A stretch of 64,000 nt of DNA, taken from assembly GCA_035946615.1 (NCBI GenBank), contig DASYZB010000115.1:39357-103356 (forward strand). The letters are read 5' to 3'. A program made the position numbers and the translations under genes. The notes under the pieces are model-generated. The model did not search any database. It worked only from the letters and a program-made list of their open reading frames with translations, and was not told the origin of the DNA. Origin of the DNA: Verrucomicrobiia bacterium (GTDB lineage Bacteria; Verrucomicrobiota; Verrucomicrobiia; Limisphaerales; UBA8199). Positions 63,831 through 64,000 of the stretch are shown piece after piece; position 1 is the stretch's first letter, and each line of letters starts with the position of its first letter.

Positions 63831-63921
63831 GCCAGGGGAAATCTGAACGCCGAAACCCCAAATCCCGACTGAATCCGAAGAGCAATAATCCGAGCCGCCG
63901 GCTTACAGAGGAGTCCGCAAC

Positions 63922-64000
63922 ATGCGCTACAACACGAAAGCTGCCGCGTCTCTGTCGATTGATGACGTGTCAGGTCACCCCTACGGGGTTTGGCGCCGCT
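63922..64000 (+). CDS. Possible start of the next gene, cut by the window edge
   Basis: An ATG at 63922 follows GAGGAG by 7 nt and opens a frame to the window end (RYNTKAAASLSIDDVSGHPY). It contains the mini-hairpin ACCCC-TAC-GGGGT (63977-63989), which resembles the intergenic hairpins elsewhere, so it may be non-coding. It is too short to judge. Confidence 0.25.
   Translation, partial: MRYNTKAAASLSIDDVSGHPYGVWRR

Overview
The window reads as a chromosomal segment of a Gram-negative, GC-rich bacterium. The best fit is Verrucomicrobiota, probably the Pedosphaera/Limisphaerales side. This is inferred from gene content: a TIGR02999-type ECF sigma factor beside a Ser/Thr kinase with WD40 repeats, DUF6807, DUF3472, LamG and VPS10-like secreted proteins, and the C-terminal Ig-like module ending in FYR(L/V)R. 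No marker was searched, so the phylum call is moderate confidence. Most genes are ordinary housekeeping genes. There is no CRISPR array, no intact insertion sequence and no prophage.

Layout. 0.1-4 kb: tRNA-Lys(UUU), then three tandem CNNM/CBS (CorC-like) membrane proteins. 4-8.6 kb (minus strand): a secreted DUF6807 protein, batE and batD without batA/B/C, and an UPF0173 metallo-hydrolase. 9-15 kb (plus): tilS, ftsH, rpe, and a phosphohexomutase. 15-22 kb: a Tat-exported Gfo/Idh/MocA oxidoreductase, an S41-like protease that appears to lack both catalytic residues, a 721-aa fusion of low-MW phosphatase, RpiB and serine hydroxymethyltransferase, rho, and a small CBM48 protein. 22-29 kb: leuS and rdgB diverge, followed by a minus-strand operon of transglutaminase, inositol-monophosphatase-like protein and secreted cyclophilin. 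29.7-42 kb: a DUF3472/BNR-propeller protein, an ECF sigma factor, a 1,614-aa kinase with 16 WD40 repeats and TPRs, a stranded gene remnant, and a VPS10/BNR protein. 42-48 kb: tRNA-Leu(UAA), a class III aminotransferase, an FG-GAP protein, anmK, and a LamG protein. 49-54 kb: mnmG with a perfect parS-like palindrome inside it, the conserved surA-pdxA pair, and an HEXXH membrane protein. 54-58 kb: a YVTN-propeller/phosphoesterase, a small hypothetical gene, and three truncated genes packed side by side. 58-64 kb: a LysR regulator divergent from an RND pump and its adaptor.

How the genes work together. The ECF sigma factor and the kinase form the usual paired signalling module. The LysR gene and the RND pump share a short intergenic region with a textbook T-N11-A palindrome, so LysR probably controls the pump. 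The LMW-PTP/RpiB/GlyA fusion follows the ywlE-ywlF(rpiB)-(ywlG)-glyA order of Bacillus, so it looks like a conserved operon condensed into one polypeptide.

Between genes there are several families of short, diverged, often palindromic repeats. Many are 6-7 bp stems with 3-nt loops. Together with the cluster of broken genes at 57.2-58.1 kb and the change of base composition inside mnmG, they are the main signs of genome flux here.
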